From: Anaerophaga thermohalophila str. Valhall
Lineage (GTDB): Bacteria; Bacteroidota; Bacteroidia; Bacteroidales; Marinilabiliaceae
Assembly: GCF_000250735.1 (NCBI RefSeq)
Contig: NZ_AHZV01000331.1
Coordinates: 1-47,126, forward strand
Reading direction: 5' to 3'
DNA length: 47,126 bases
In this document: piece after piece, positions 16,850 to 27,215 of the stretch
Layout of the letters: each line of letters opens with the position of its first letter
Position numbering within the stretch: position 1 is the stretch's first letter
The notes under the pieces: model-generated
What the model was told of the DNA's origin: nothing
Seen by the model: the letters and a program-made list of their open reading frames with translations, nothing else
The model's database searches: none
Program-made: the position numbers and the translations under genes

Positions 16850-18550
16850 CTAATAAGGAATGGTACTAAAATCGAACGGTACCGGCTCCTTACTCAAATT
16901 GGGGTTCATAGACAAATCAATATCAGGGAACGGCAAAGTAAAGTCATCGCGTGTAATATTGACCTTAAATGAGTTTACGGCAATTTCTGAAGCATCGACT
17001 TCACCTTTGTAATATCCATAAATATCTCCTTCGTAACTGCCCCTTTCCTGTTGATTAATCCATTGGCGCGCTAATTCAGGCTTATAGTATGAGAGTCTGA
17101 CATAGTCGTACCAGTTGTCGCCCTCTATTGCAAATTCTTTTCTCCTTTCATTGAATATTGTTTCAAATGTAAGACTCGTAACAGGATCGGCATCTGGTAT
17201 AGCTCTTTGCCTCACAGCATTAAAATATTTCAACGCTTCAGTATCAGTAGTCGACTCGTTATTCCCCAAAATAGCTTCAGCATAAATGAGATAAACATCC
17301 GCTAATCGCAATATATGCGTTGCCAGGTCGGTTGCCATACGTTGTCCGAGGTTGCCGTTTTCAGCAGCATGATCGCCCTCATAATGTCCTACAATGTGCT
17401 TTACCATGAACGCACCTGTCGGGACACCAAAAGTAGCACCTGCAACATTATTGTCATTATCCATCGTTGCAGTGAATCCACCAACATGCCGCCAGAAATA
17501 ATCATAATGATCGTTCCACATCATCATGGTTGCTTTTCGTCTTGTATCATCATTCTGGCGCGTTGGACTAAGAGCATCTTCTCCAAACAGGTTTTGCAAA
17601 TCAATTGTAACACCTCGCCATGAGCCCCATGTATCACCGGCAATACCGGTAAAATTGTTAAGCGCTACATCGGATTGAATGGAGTTTTGAGAGGTCCATG
17701 TATTAGAAATAGTCCACCGCCACGAAATCAGATTTTCTGAGTTATAATTACCGGTACTAATACGGAAAAGGTTACTGTATACAGGCTCAAGCGTACCGGG
17801 ATATTCATCAATTACAGTTTTAGCATATTGTTTAGCAAGGTCAAGATACTGCTGGTCCCTGCTTCCGTTCATTCCGAGCCCGGATCTGGTCAGATAGACT
17901 TTAGCCAGCAGGCCCATTGCAGAATACTTATTAATTCGTCCTTCCCGGTTATCGGCAGGCAACAACTCAATGGCCCTCAAAAGGGTTCGTTCAATGTACT
18001 CATATACATCTTCAAGATTGTTTCTTCGAAGGTCTGTCGCTGTTCCGGCACCAATTATTTCAGTATTACTGTGAATTATCGGAACTGCACCCCATATTCT
18101 TGCCAGGTAAAAGTAAGCTAACGCTTTAAAAGTCATCGCTTCTCCAGTAACCGTATTTTTTACTTCCGGACTGACACCGGAACCAGATTTGGAAGCAATA
18201 TTTTCTATAACCGCATTGCAGTGTCCGTTAACCAGCCATAAAGAATTGGATGCATTCACCAAATCCTCATTGGTTGAGTTCAGGTTAAAATTCTGATAAA
18301 TGGTTTCAGTTCCGGTATAAATATTTCCGGCCAACTGATCTCCGATCCATAGAAAACCTCTTTGAAAATCATACCATGGCGAGTTATACAGAACGTTGGC
18401 CGCCTGAAAGCACTGTTCTTCCGTTTGATAAAAATTATCAATTGTGTAGGAGTCCTCTGTAGGTCGGTGCAAAAAATCTTCACAGGATGTAGCAGTAAGA
18501 AGTAAAACTGCCAGGACTCCAATTGTTTTATATTTTAATACATTCTTCAT
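16850..18550 (-). CDS. SusD-like nutrient-binding outer-membrane lipoprotein (mannan locus)
   Basis: The protein has about 566 residues from the ATG at 18550 (MKNVLKYKTIG). The upstream in-frame ATG at 18598 would add 16 residues before the signal. The lipobox is TATSCEDF. It has the SusD/RagB layout: an N-terminal segment DSYTIDNFYQTEEQCFQAANVLY, TPR-like helices (GEAMTFKALAYFYLARIWGAVPI), and a C-terminal FNERRKEFAIEGDNWYDYVRL stretch. It forms the lid of the SusC transporter and binds manno-oligosaccharide by context. Confidence 0.95.
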   Translation of the reverse strand: MKNVLKYKTIGVLAVLLLTATSCEDFLHRPTEDSYTIDNFYQTEEQCFQAANVLYNSPWYDFQRGFLWIGDQLAGNIYTGTETIYQNFNLNSTNEDLVNASNSLWLVNGHCNAVIENIASKSGSGVSPEVKNTVTGEAMTFKALAYFYLARIWGAVPIIHSNTEIIGAGTATDLRRNNLEDVYEYIERTLLRAIELLPADNREGRINKYSAMGLLAKVYLTRSGLGMNGSRDQQYLDLAKQYAKTVIDEYPGTLEPVYSNLFRISTGNYNSENLISWRWTISNTWTSQNSIQSDVALNNFTGIAGDTWGSWRGVTIDLQNLFGEDALSPTRQNDDTRRKATMMMWNDHYDYFWRHVGGFTATMDNDNNVAGATFGVPTGAFMVKHIVGHYEGDHAAENGNLGQRMATDLATHILRLADVYLIYAEAILGNNESTTDTEALKYFNAVRQRAIPDADPVTSLTFETIFNERRKEFAIEGDNWYDYVRLSYYKPELARQWINQQERGSYEGDIYGYYKGEVDASEIAVNSFKVNITRDDFTLPFPDIDLSMNPNLSKEPVPFDFSTIPY

Positions 18551-18654
18551 ACGAATCAATTTTTGTTGTTTTAATCCAACAGGAACCTTCATCAACAATA
18601 ACCCGTAGTTTTTTGGGTAACTTTTAAAATATCGGGATCCTATTCAGAAATCTT

Positions 18655-21600
18655 CTAAAACGCAACGTCCAATCCAAACATAAAAATGCGAGGTGCCGGG
18701 TAACGGCCGTTGTCAAGTCCGTAAACGTTCGCACTTGTCTGGCTGGCGCCAATTTCGGGATCAAACCCGGAATAATTTGTAATAGTATACAAGTTCTGAA
18801 CCCCGGCAGTGACTTTCAGATTGTCTACACCATATCGGTTAATAATTCTTTTAGGGACAGAATAAGAAAGCGACACGTTTCTAAATCTCAGGTAGGAACC
18901 ATCTTCAATGTACCGATCAGAAATTCTTGTGTTATCATTAGGATCTCCGGCGATGGCTCTTGGCATATTATCTTTCCCCATCTGAACAATCTGAACATTA
19001 TCGATATCGTTGTACCATCCTTCAACATCCTCAATTGGTCCAAGAATGGTTCGTTCGGTAACTTCTGAAAGTTGGTTGTCCCACAAATTGTCCATACTTG
19101 TAAGACTTCTTCCGATATAGTTCAGTACCTTATTGCCATAATTTCCGTTTATAAAAACTGTCAACTCCAAATTCCTGTACCGGAAAGTGTTATTCCAGCC
19201 ATAAGAAAAGGTTGGCCAGGGTGACCCCAAAAACGTTCGGTCGTATTGATCAATGACACCGTCAGGTTTACCATTGGGACCTGAAATATCTTTAAATTTC
19301 AGATCGCCAACCCACGTAGTGGTGGCGCGATCCCATATAAGTTCGCCTGTATCTTCGTTAACTGATGGAAAAGCTTCCTGACGTGGACTGTTAATAATGT
19401 CTTCTTTACTCGTAAAAATACCATCTACCTTATAGCCATAAAAACCATAAAGAGATTGCCCTATCTCGGTAAGGGTTACAACGTCACTCCATTGTCCATA
19501 TCCTTCAATATGGGCTGATGGAGAATCTGTTAAGCCCAACAATGTGTTATCATTCATTGTAAAGGTTATATTGCTCTCCCACATGAACAATGGCCGGGCA
19601 ACAGGAACGGCGTTAAAAGTAATCTCAACCCCTTTGTTACGTATTTCTCCAAAGTTTCCCATTGGAGGATTCAGGCGTGACGAAGCATTACCCCTTGTAC
19701 CCATATAGGAAGGTAACTGCATGGACATCAACATGTCTGTCGATGTTTTGTGATAAAGATCTATAACAACATCGATACGGTTTCTAAACAGGCCAAAATC
19801 GATTCCAAGGTTGTACTGTTCCTGCTCTTCCCATTGGATATAGGGGTTTGCAATATTACTCTGCCGATACCCCATTCCAAGTCCGGTAGGCATTTTTGTA
19901 ATCGATGCTCCCCACTGGTAACCGCCGATATCCGCGTTTCCTGTCTGCCCCCAGCCTGCACGTATCTTAAAGCTGTTTACAATAGGGCTGATACCATCCC
20001 AGAATGGCTCATCCGAAACTCTCCACATAGCAGATGTTGCATGAAATGGCGCCCATCTGTTTTCAGGACCAAAATTTGAAGAGCCGTCATACCGGAAGGT
20101 ATAAGTTAAATAGTATTTTCTGTTGTAATTGTAATTGGCGCGGGTAAAAAAGGATGCCATAGAACCGCTTCCAAAACCTGAACCAACAGTCATGGTGTTA
20201 TTCTCGCCGAGACTTGGCGAGTGGACTTCATTACTAGGCAGGGCATTACTTGTTCCACTCAGGTATTCCCATGAAGATTCAGATACTTCCTGTCCAACCA
20301 TAACTGTTGGATTGTGATTGCCGAACGATCTGCTATAAGTTAAATAGTTCTTCAACTCCCAGTATCTGTTTTTGTTATATTGCCAGCGCGAACTGTTTTG
20401 TGTATTACTGACATTTCCGTACTGATAGGTTGGAAGAAACGTATATGCATCCGTGTTGCCAATATTAAGAGAAGCCTCGGTACGTAAGTCAAGGCCTTCG
20501 ATGAAAGTAATATCACTATAAATATTACCGATAAAATTGGTCCTTTCAAGTCTTATTTCTTCATCAAGCGCTTTAGCGATTGGATTAATTTTGCCTGGCG
20601 ATCCTTCTCTTTCATCACCAGACCACGATCCATCTACGTTATAGACAGGAACATCGGGCGAAGTCTTTAAAGCGACGTTAATGATTCCTTCGTCACTGTT
20701 GTTCAGCCCCAGGTCATCCTCCGACTGTGCGAAAGTTAAATTTGTTCCGACATCCCACCAATCCTTCAATTCAACATCAAGATTAACACGCCCGGTGAAA
20801 CGATCGTATCCACTACCAACTACTATACCTTCCTGGTCAAAATAACTACCGGAAATAAAATACCGGCTCTTTTCTGTTCCGCCACTGGCACTAATTTGAT
20901 GTTTCTGCATAGGAGCGGATTGAAAAACAGCTTCCTGCCAATCTGTCCCCTCACCTAACAAGCCGGGGTCTAACAATTCCTCACGGGATTCCCTTCCGTC
21001 AGTTTCGGCAGCAATATTGTTACTGTATTCTGCATATTCACGCAAATTCAATACGTCGATCCGTTTGGCTTGTTCCTGAATCCCGTACTCAAAATTGTAG
21101 TTAAACCTCGGTTCACCGGTTTTCCCTCTCCTTGTTGTGATGAGTACTACACCATTGGCACCTCTTGAACCGTAAATGGCGGTTGCGGAAGCATCCTTTA
21201 AAATTTCCATGGATTCAATATCAGAGGGGTTGATGCTTGACAATCCGCCGCCAAAAGTACTAACCGGACCATTCCCAAGCCGGTCGCCAATTCCAACGTC
21301 ATGACTACCCTGAATAACATTTTGGATAGGTACTCCATCTACTACATAGAGAGGTTCTGCCGCACCTGAGCTCAAAGTGCTTTGCCCCCGTATCCGGATA
21401 GAAACAGATGCACCTGGCTGGCCGGAAGTAGTAATAGCCGTTACGCCGGCAGCGCGTCCCTGAAGGGCCTGATCAAGATTGGCCGACATGGTTTCTTCAA
21501 GGTCATCCCCACTCACAGAAACACTGGCTGTGGAAACATCGCTTTTTTTCATTGTACCGTAACCAACAACCACAACTTCATCTATGGCCCTTGTTTCAGG

Positions 21601-21891
21601 TACCATCTGAACATCAACAACCGACCGGGTTCCCACCTCAATGGACTGGTTTTTAAACCCGATAAAGGAAAATCTTAACACATCATGTCCTTCCTCAAGA
21701 GTAATACTGTAATTTCCGTCAATATCAGTAATGGTACCGGATGTAGTCCCCTGAATAAGGACGGAAACACCGGGTAGTGGCGCCCCGGTTTCATCGGTAA
21801 CGTTACCCGTTACGGTTCTTTCCTGCCCAAAAGTTAAAAAATGAAAGGCAAGAAAAAACATCACTAAAAAAAACCGCAGATTTTTTCTCAT
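18655..21891 (-). CDS. SusC-like TonB-dependent outer-membrane transporter (mannan locus)
   Basis: The protein has about 1078 residues from the ATG at 21891 (MRKNLRFFL); a TTG start seven codons earlier is less likely. It has a signal peptide, a carboxypeptidase-regulatory-like domain (RTVTGNVTDETGAPLPGV, about residues 24-105), the DEVVVVGYGTMKKSD TonB-box-like segment, a plug domain (LQGRAAGVTA, IRIRGQSTL, YVVDGVPI, YGSRGANGVVLITT) and a C-terminal barrel ending MFGLDVAF. It is the first gene of the mannan operon and the probable importer of mannan fragments, together with the SusD 104 bp downstream. Confidence 0.95.
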   Translation of the reverse strand: MRKNLRFFLVMFFLAFHFLTFGQERTVTGNVTDETGAPLPGVSVLIQGTTSGTITDIDGNYSITLEEGHDVLRFSFIGFKNQSIEVGTRSVVDVQMVPETRAIDEVVVVGYGTMKKSDVSTASVSVSGDDLEETMSANLDQALQGRAAGVTAITTSGQPGASVSIRIRGQSTLSSGAAEPLYVVDGVPIQNVIQGSHDVGIGDRLGNGPVSTFGGGLSSINPSDIESMEILKDASATAIYGSRGANGVVLITTRRGKTGEPRFNYNFEYGIQEQAKRIDVLNLREYAEYSNNIAAETDGRESREELLDPGLLGEGTDWQEAVFQSAPMQKHQISASGGTEKSRYFISGSYFDQEGIVVGSGYDRFTGRVNLDVELKDWWDVGTNLTFAQSEDDLGLNNSDEGIINVALKTSPDVPVYNVDGSWSGDEREGSPGKINPIAKALDEEIRLERTNFIGNIYSDITFIEGLDLRTEASLNIGNTDAYTFLPTYQYGNVSNTQNSSRWQYNKNRYWELKNYLTYSRSFGNHNPTVMVGQEVSESSWEYLSGTSNALPSNEVHSPSLGENNTMTVGSGFGSGSMASFFTRANYNYNRKYYLTYTFRYDGSSNFGPENRWAPFHATSAMWRVSDEPFWDGISPIVNSFKIRAGWGQTGNADIGGYQWGASITKMPTGLGMGYRQSNIANPYIQWEEQEQYNLGIDFGLFRNRIDVVIDLYHKTSTDMLMSMQLPSYMGTRGNASSRLNPPMGNFGEIRNKGVEITFNAVPVARPLFMWESNITFTMNDNTLLGLTDSPSAHIEGYGQWSDVVTLTEIGQSLYGFYGYKVDGIFTSKEDIINSPRQEAFPSVNEDTGELIWDRATTTWVGDLKFKDISGPNGKPDGVIDQYDRTFLGSPWPTFSYGWNNTFRYRNLELTVFINGNYGNKVLNYIGRSLTSMDNLWDNQLSEVTERTILGPIEDVEGWYNDIDNVQIVQMGKDNMPRAIAGDPNDNTRISDRYIEDGSYLRFRNVSLSYSVPKRIINRYGVDNLKVTAGVQNLYTITNYSGFDPEIGASQTSANVYGLDNGRYPAPRIFMFGLDVAF

Positions 21892-21950
21892 AAGTAAAAA
21901 ATTAAAATTCAACTGAGTTTAGCTGTGAAAAATACACTTTTATATAAATA

Positions 21951-21958
21951 CAAATGTA
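21951..21958 (-). promoter_or_regulatory. Candidate -7 element of the mannan SusC operon
   Basis: On the - strand this reads TACATTTG, which fits TAnnTTTG, 60 bp before the SusC ATG. No matching -33 TTTG was found at 17-21 bp, as would be expected if transcription depends on the HTCS activator. Confidence 0.35.
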
Positions 21959-22629
21959 TGTTAACAAATACTTAATTGCTAATATTATTTTATCACTTTC
22001 TATCAAAATTTAATAAATTGTATTCCTGAAAAGAAAAAGCGTGAATATAAAAGAGAATAGAGCTACACATTGTTATTGCATCATTTAAAACAAGATGAGG
22101 GATACAAGAAATACGATCTACAAAGAAAGAAATTAAAGCAAGACGAAGTCAAATACAAAATTCGGTTTAATTATACATACTATTTTATCATTAAAAATTA
22201 TGAATGATATGAGTGAATTAATGTAGGATTCATATTATCACCGCGCTATAGGTGGAATAATAATCAAAATAGTTTGTCTTTACGAGTAGTTAAATTTTGA
22301 CTTTATTATTGAAATGAAACTATGTTTCAGAAAAAAATGTCTAACAAGAGAAATATATGTTGTTACCTAAGTTACCGAACTTACAAAGGAGTAGTCGAAT
22401 TCATATCAGGCATAGTAAGCTGTAAATAAAGTAAAATAAGGGAGGAAACACCGAGGAAGTATTTTTGTTATATTGATATTTTTTAACAATAAAAATTATA
22501 CACTTTGGCTCAAACAGTCAAAAATGATGATAATGTTAAAACAACATGTAGTGACTAAAATAGATCAATTGCATAATTTTTAGCGTGCTTCATTCACTAT
22601 ACCAGAAAACCAAATATTTAGCACCCCTT
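21959..22629. other. 671-bp AT-rich spacer without visible genes
   Basis: This stretch separates the mannan operon from the end of the second locus. Stop codons are dense in all frames and no hairpin with a clear T tail, tRNA or conserved repeat was seen. It should contain the upstream control region of the SusC operon, where the HTCS would bind. Confidence 0.5.
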
Positions 22630-23802
22630 CTAATGTTTTAACCCAAACATTACTTCTCCTTCAATTTCTACCAGCAGATCATCACGACAAACATCGGCTT
22701 TGACAAAGACCATGGGTGTTCCCGGATATATCTGTTCACACATATTGCGAACCAGTGCGAAGTCTTTTTCATACTTAACATAGATGCGGAGCAACAGATA
22801 GTTAGCTGAAGTAGTTACAAAATCGGGAACATGCTTTTTTATATTGTTTGAATCTGTAAGGGTTTTGATATGCCTAACGGTTGTATCAATTTGTCTCTTC
22901 AAATCATTAACTCCTACAGTTTTCTCGCCGACAATAGATGCCGTACCTGAGACAAACAATGTTGTATTACCGGGGAAGGCAAGCAGACGGGCCCGTTCAA
23001 ACTGCGGAGGTTCTTTTTTGTTACGATTTGACAAGGCTACTCCTACAAGAACATCCTGTCCATAAGCGTAAGGATTCTGTTGATGCTCATTATCAACAGG
23101 GACATTTATAACTTCTTTATATTCTTCAACTGCATAAAAATCGATAGATACTCCTTGAGCCGATGTTCCAATACCAGTGGCAGCAGGAAAATCTTTCCCA
23201 TTCCTGTACTTCTTATAATACTGACTTCTTACCTCATTAAATACCTGGTAGTTTTGTATTGCTTTTCCTCCCCTGCGCTCTATATGAAGTATGTGTCCGA
23301 TATAATTCCATTGACGGACAACGTTGTCCATGTTCATGCCCTCATTCTCGAGAACTTGAAGCATATCGGTAAAAGCTCCGGAAGAATCCTCTTTGACATC
23401 CCCTGAAGAAAAATTTTTACTTCCCATACCACATGCCCAAATCTCTTTATGGAATGAATCTCTGACAACAGTATAGAACAAATCATTCACTTCCTTAAAA
23501 GTTATTTCAACCTCACCAGAGGACATTGTTCCCGCTTCTATGGTGACATGAAATCCATTTTCCGGTTTTTGGGCCAAAACTGTATGTGCCGGGACTTCAT
23601 CTTTAAATTGCTCAATAATGTCATTGATAATGATAGTCCGATAGCGCAGATACTTTTCTTCCTCTTCGGCATCAATAAAAACCACCAGTTTGAATAATTT
23701 ATTGCTTCTGCCCATTTCCCTGAGCTGGGCGAGGCAGCTTTGCCATTCTCCTTCTATATCCTGCTCTTCTGCAGGGGTAATTATTTGATAGGTTCGATTC
23801 AT
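22630..23802 (-). CDS. Chorismatase-like (FkbO/Hyg5/XanB2-type) Rid-fold protein
   Basis: The protein has 390 residues from the ATG at 23802 (MNRTYQIITPAEE). A longer frame from a TTG at 23898 adds basic residues and is unlikely. There is no signal peptide, so it is cytoplasmic. The pattern FPAATGIGTSAQGVSIDFYAV in the middle, FVSGTASIVGEKTVGVNDLKRQ further on, and the C-terminal VEIEGEVMFG with the Rid-family glutamate fit chorismatases, which cleave chorismate to pyruvate plus a dihydroxycyclohexadiene or hydroxybenzoate acid. A Rid-type imine deaminase is the main alternative. Finding it as the last gene of a SusCD-headed gene run is odd, because chorismate is an internal metabolite. Reaction type cannot be decided from the sequence. 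Confidence 0.7.
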   Translation of the reverse strand: MNRTYQIITPAEEQDIEGEWQSCLAQLREMGRSNKLFKLVVFIDAEEEEKYLRYRTIIINDIIEQFKDEVPAHTVLAQKPENGFHVTIEAGTMSSGEVEITFKEVNDLFYTVVRDSFHKEIWACGMGSKNFSSGDVKEDSSGAFTDMLQVLENEGMNMDNVVRQWNYIGHILHIERRGGKAIQNYQVFNEVRSQYYKKYRNGKDFPAATGIGTSAQGVSIDFYAVEEYKEVINVPVDNEHQQNPYAYGQDVLVGVALSNRNKKEPPQFERARLLAFPGNTTLFVSGTASIVGEKTVGVNDLKRQIDTTVRHIKTLTDSNNIKKHVPDFVTTSANYLLLRIYVKYEKDFALVRNMCEQIYPGTPMVFVKADVCRDDLLVEIEGEVMFGLKH

Positions 23803-23898
23803 TCTTAAAAATCTCTTTCTAATAAGTTTACTTCTAAATAACAAAAATTTTCCCCTTTCCTTTTCCCTTTTGTGGACACTACATTCAACAAATCTCAA

Positions 23899-25344
23899 TC
23901 ATTGAACTTTTATTCCTTCCATGTTGTAGGCTTCTTCAATTTCTTTTACTGACAAAGAGATATTATCATCAACAAATTCGGGAATATTAAAAGAATAAAA
24001 TGAATTCAAATAAAAATTCGGATCTTTTTGAGGAAGCAAGAATGGTTTGCCCGCTTTTCCATCATTTCCTATCCAGGCAAAATAAGGCATTGTATATAGC
24101 CCATTTACTCTACGGCTGCTAAACACCGCCCAATTTGAATTAGAAGACCATGAGTGATAACTCTCGGTATCATTGCTATTAACTTGCTCAAGTGGTCTAT
24201 ACCTCCCTGTCTCAAGATTGAGAAGATAAAGGTCGGCTTCTTTATGCCAAATTGAAAAATTGCCGTAGTCTGCAAGAGTGAACATTAAAAATTTCCCATT
24301 AGGTGATATCCTTGGAAATGTAACACTCTGGTCAGTGTCGGAAACACGAACCAGGGTGTCAACTTTTGTTCCTAACTCCCCTGTTGCTGGATCAAATTCA
24401 ATTCTGCAAAGATTATATTTTACATCCTGATAGTCAGCAGGCATTTTTGTTGCTTTTGATGAGCAAAAATACAAATACTTCCCATCAGGAGAAAAGGTTG
24501 GAAAGGTCTCAAACCAGTCCTTCGATATCAATTTTTTATCTGTAATAACCTTATTGTCCCGAGTATCATAAATAACAACATCAGACTTTGAATCAAAAAC
24601 TTCAATTCTCTTTTCTTTAGTTGCATGAAAAGCCTGAGCTGTTTTGTTAATAGAGAATGCGATATATCGACCTCCCGGATGCCAATAAGGATATTGAAAC
24701 CCGGAATATAACTGGTCTGGTTTTGAGTTAATTTTAATCACCCCGGAATCATTGGTAATAAAAGTTCCTCCGTTCTTTCCACGCAGATGAAACATCATTT
24801 GTTCATGATCTCGTTCACGGAAGGAATGACAATTCATGCAAGCACCAGGAAAAAGTCTGTTAGTAACCACCTCTGTTTGCCTGAAATCCTCAAGTGAACG
24901 TTGATAAATTCCCATACTGCTCCACACCTGATACCCGGGAGCAATCAATCGGTAGACAAGATATGGGTCAATTGGTTCTTTTTTAACAAAGACAGAAAAG
25001 GGGTTGAATGCAATCCATCCACTGTCGCTCTTCGCAAAAACGTTAACCCCAATCGCACGACCAACATTACTCTCTAACAATGTTTCCCATTCGATTTTAT
25101 CGAAATCAGCATATTTATTACTTTCTGAAACCAATACTTTATTTTTTCCTCTAACCTCGACATATATCTCAGAGAAATGATCAGTAAGTTTAAAATTCAA
25201 CGGAGCTATATTAACAGGAATAGTTACATTAACATAGTCCGGGAATATTGAAGGATATTCAGAAGTTTGAAAAGCATTTTCAGGCTTTTGGCTACAGGCC
25301 ACTATCAACAGTATAAATCCTGCTGTTATAAAAAATCGTCTCAT
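23899..25344 (-). CDS. CxxCH-containing TolB/PD40-propeller lipoprotein, copy 1
   Basis: This 481-residue lipoprotein (LLIVACSQ, Cys17) has three parts. The N-terminal region contains the signature PVNIAPLNFKLTD. A linker DPYLVYRLIAPGYQVWSSMG leads to GACMNCHSF (Cys169, Cys172, His173), a single CxxCH that would bind one covalent c-type haem. The rest is a beta-propeller of TolB/PD40-like blades (WHPGGRYIAFSIN, FSPDGKYLYFCSS, ISPNGKFLMFTL, WSSNSNWAVFSSRR) ending LPQKDPNFYLNSFYSFNIPE. All three copies here keep this plan. Its place outside the cytoplasm allows haem attachment, but binding is inferred from the motif. It lies 34 bp after the membrane-protein gene. Function unknown. Confidence 0.8.
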   Translation of the reverse strand: MRRFFITAGFILLIVACSQKPENAFQTSEYPSIFPDYVNVTIPVNIAPLNFKLTDHFSEIYVEVRGKNKVLVSESNKYADFDKIEWETLLESNVGRAIGVNVFAKSDSGWIAFNPFSVFVKKEPIDPYLVYRLIAPGYQVWSSMGIYQRSLEDFRQTEVVTNRLFPGACMNCHSFRERDHEQMMFHLRGKNGGTFITNDSGVIKINSKPDQLYSGFQYPYWHPGGRYIAFSINKTAQAFHATKEKRIEVFDSKSDVVIYDTRDNKVITDKKLISKDWFETFPTFSPDGKYLYFCSSKATKMPADYQDVKYNLCRIEFDPATGELGTKVDTLVRVSDTDQSVTFPRISPNGKFLMFTLADYGNFSIWHKEADLYLLNLETGRYRPLEQVNSNDTESYHSWSSNSNWAVFSSRRVNGLYTMPYFAWIGNDGKAGKPFLLPQKDPNFYLNSFYSFNIPEFVDDNISLSVKEIEEAYNMEGIKVQ

Positions 25345-25378
25345 AATTACTCCCTCCTTGTTGTCATGATTTCAATTA

Positions 25379-27184
25379 TCATCGATAATGATAGTAATAC
25401 CAAAATGAATCAGAAAACTCCTTTTCTAATAATTTCTGAGCATTGGGATAACGGGTATAAATATCCACATATTCGTACAATCGGTTCTTTGTCCTCTCTT
25501 CAATAGGAAAATTACTTTGTTCCACAGCCTCTTGTGATTTAAGTCCCAATACATACAAAACTGCTTCCTGAAAAGCTACCGGAAGATACTTGTAATTCAT
25601 CTCATGCCCAAGATGTACATATTTCATAAACGATTCGATATCTTTTCTTACAAGATAATAAGACATAAGATACTCAAAAGCCATCTTGTGATCCGGATGA
25701 TCTCGCAAAAGAGCAAGTAATATCTGATCCATATTCTCCACTGAGAAAAAATAGTCCTGTATAGGCCTTAGTCTTCTTTTTTCACCCCAGTCGGGATGAT
25801 TATTAATTTTGCTTTCGTTGTAGAGATAGTCTTCGGCTTGCTCAGCCCAGTCTTTATAGAAAAATGTTTTCTTGAGCAACTGAATGTATTTGTTAGCCAA
25901 TTCATAATCACCATTGATAATTGCAACATCCGTCAATCTTTGCAATGACCTGGTGGACTTTCTCAAGTCCGGCATCGCCTCGGTTGCCTCAAAAATATAT
26001 TGCTGCGAGACGTTGACTAATCCAATATGATAATAAGTTTCATTCCCGATCATCGCGCTTAATTGTTCCCTCTCATATGGAAGAAATAGTCCGACCGGCC
26101 CAATTTGCTCAAAATGAAATAACCGCTCGCCTAATTGGTTGGTTTTTGCAAGGGCCAAATTTAAATAATTCACCGCAAACGCGTTCCTGGGGAGGCGATT
26201 TTCACATAGACTTATTATTTCTTCCCAATTATTATGGCGAACATGATAATCAAGTTTTTTAATATATTCTGCTTTGGGATTAGCGAACAAACTATGCCCG
26301 CCTAAAAAAACCAACAATAAAAAAGCAACCTGAATAATATAAAGAGTATTTCTTCTTCCCCTGTTTATAATTTTTTTGTCAAAATAAAGAACTATTGGCA
26401 ATGAAATTGCTATCAAAATCCAAATCAAGACAACAGGAAATGGGAAAACCGTGGATATTTTATGAAAATGTTCTGTTATATATGCCTGAAGCACAGGCAC
26501 CGGATCGTAATGTAACCTATAAATGACCGGTAAAAATACAGCAAGCAAAATTTCCAGGACTAAGCAACTCCATAACCATCCCTTTATTCCTATACTACTT
26601 CCCCTTTTAACAAATTCAAACGACAATGTAAATAACACAAATAGAATATAACTACCCCCGGCAGTAAAATAAACTAAAAGAACAATCAGCAGTCCCACAA
26701 TTGAGCGTATCCTGAAATCCCTGATAGCCGTATACAGCAAAACTCCGGTCAAAGCAATTACAACGGAAATAAGTCCGCTCAAAAGATAAAACTCTTCACT
26801 TAATATTGTACAATACCATATAGAGGGCAAAAAGCTTAGTATGTAAAAATGACTTGCTCCGGGAACCGATCTTTTTAAGATTTTCCAAAAAAGTTGCTGC
26901 AAACTCAAAAGCCAGAATAGTATAATAACAGGTCCTCCAAAAGGAATAATGTAAAATTGTGTGAAAAACTCTCCTAAATATCCCGACAATCCACCAGCCG
27001 TAGATATAGAATTAAAAAAATAATCCCGGCTAAAAAGAAACAACTGAAGCGGCTCCTGAAAAAAAAGAGAATAAGGATAACCAAATTGCCAAAAAACAAT
27101 CACTAATAAACTAAAAAACAAAAGAAACCATTGTCGGTGATATGTTTTAAAAAAAGAAATCCACATTTTTAAACGAACCGTCAT
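25379..27184 (-). CDS. Polytopic membrane protein with TPR-like C-terminal half (DUF6057-like), copy 1
   Basis: This protein of about 600 residues has eight or more hydrophobic helices in its first 300 residues. A soluble helical second half follows (LDYHVRHNNWEEIISLCE, AFAVNYLNLALAKTNQLGE, then TPR-like helices) and it ends in SFWYYYHYR. From memory this resembles the uncharacterised Bacteroidota family DUF6057; I could not check that. The soluble half should sit on the periplasmic side if it partners the lipoprotein (inference). An alternative start is the ATG six codons later. Three homologues here each precede a CxxCH-propeller gene, so the two products probably work as a pair. Confidence 0.75.
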   Translation of the reverse strand: MTVRLKMWISFFKTYHRQWFLLFFSLLVIVFWQFGYPYSLFFQEPLQLFLFSRDYFFNSISTAGGLSGYLGEFFTQFYIIPFGGPVIILFWLLSLQQLFWKILKRSVPGASHFYILSFLPSIWYCTILSEEFYLLSGLISVVIALTGVLLYTAIRDFRIRSIVGLLIVLLVYFTAGGSYILFVLFTLSFEFVKRGSSIGIKGWLWSCLVLEILLAVFLPVIYRLHYDPVPVLQAYITEHFHKISTVFPFPVVLIWILIAISLPIVLYFDKKIINRGRRNTLYIIQVAFLLLVFLGGHSLFANPKAEYIKKLDYHVRHNNWEEIISLCENRLPRNAFAVNYLNLALAKTNQLGERLFHFEQIGPVGLFLPYEREQLSAMIGNETYYHIGLVNVSQQYIFEATEAMPDLRKSTRSLQRLTDVAIINGDYELANKYIQLLKKTFFYKDWAEQAEDYLYNESKINNHPDWGEKRRLRPIQDYFFSVENMDQILLALLRDHPDHKMAFEYLMSYYLVRKDIESFMKYVHLGHEMNYKYLPVAFQEAVLYVLGLKSQEAVEQSNFPIEERTKNRLYEYVDIYTRYPNAQKLLEKEFSDSFWYYYHYR

Positions 27185-27215
27185 ATCATAATAGTTTTAA
27201 TATCCTCCCTAATAA

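Noticed and set aside
23803-23898. N-terminal extension of the chorismatase-like protein
   Set aside because: It starts at a TTG and is rich in Lys/Arg; the MNRTYQIITPAEE start matches where the family fold begins.
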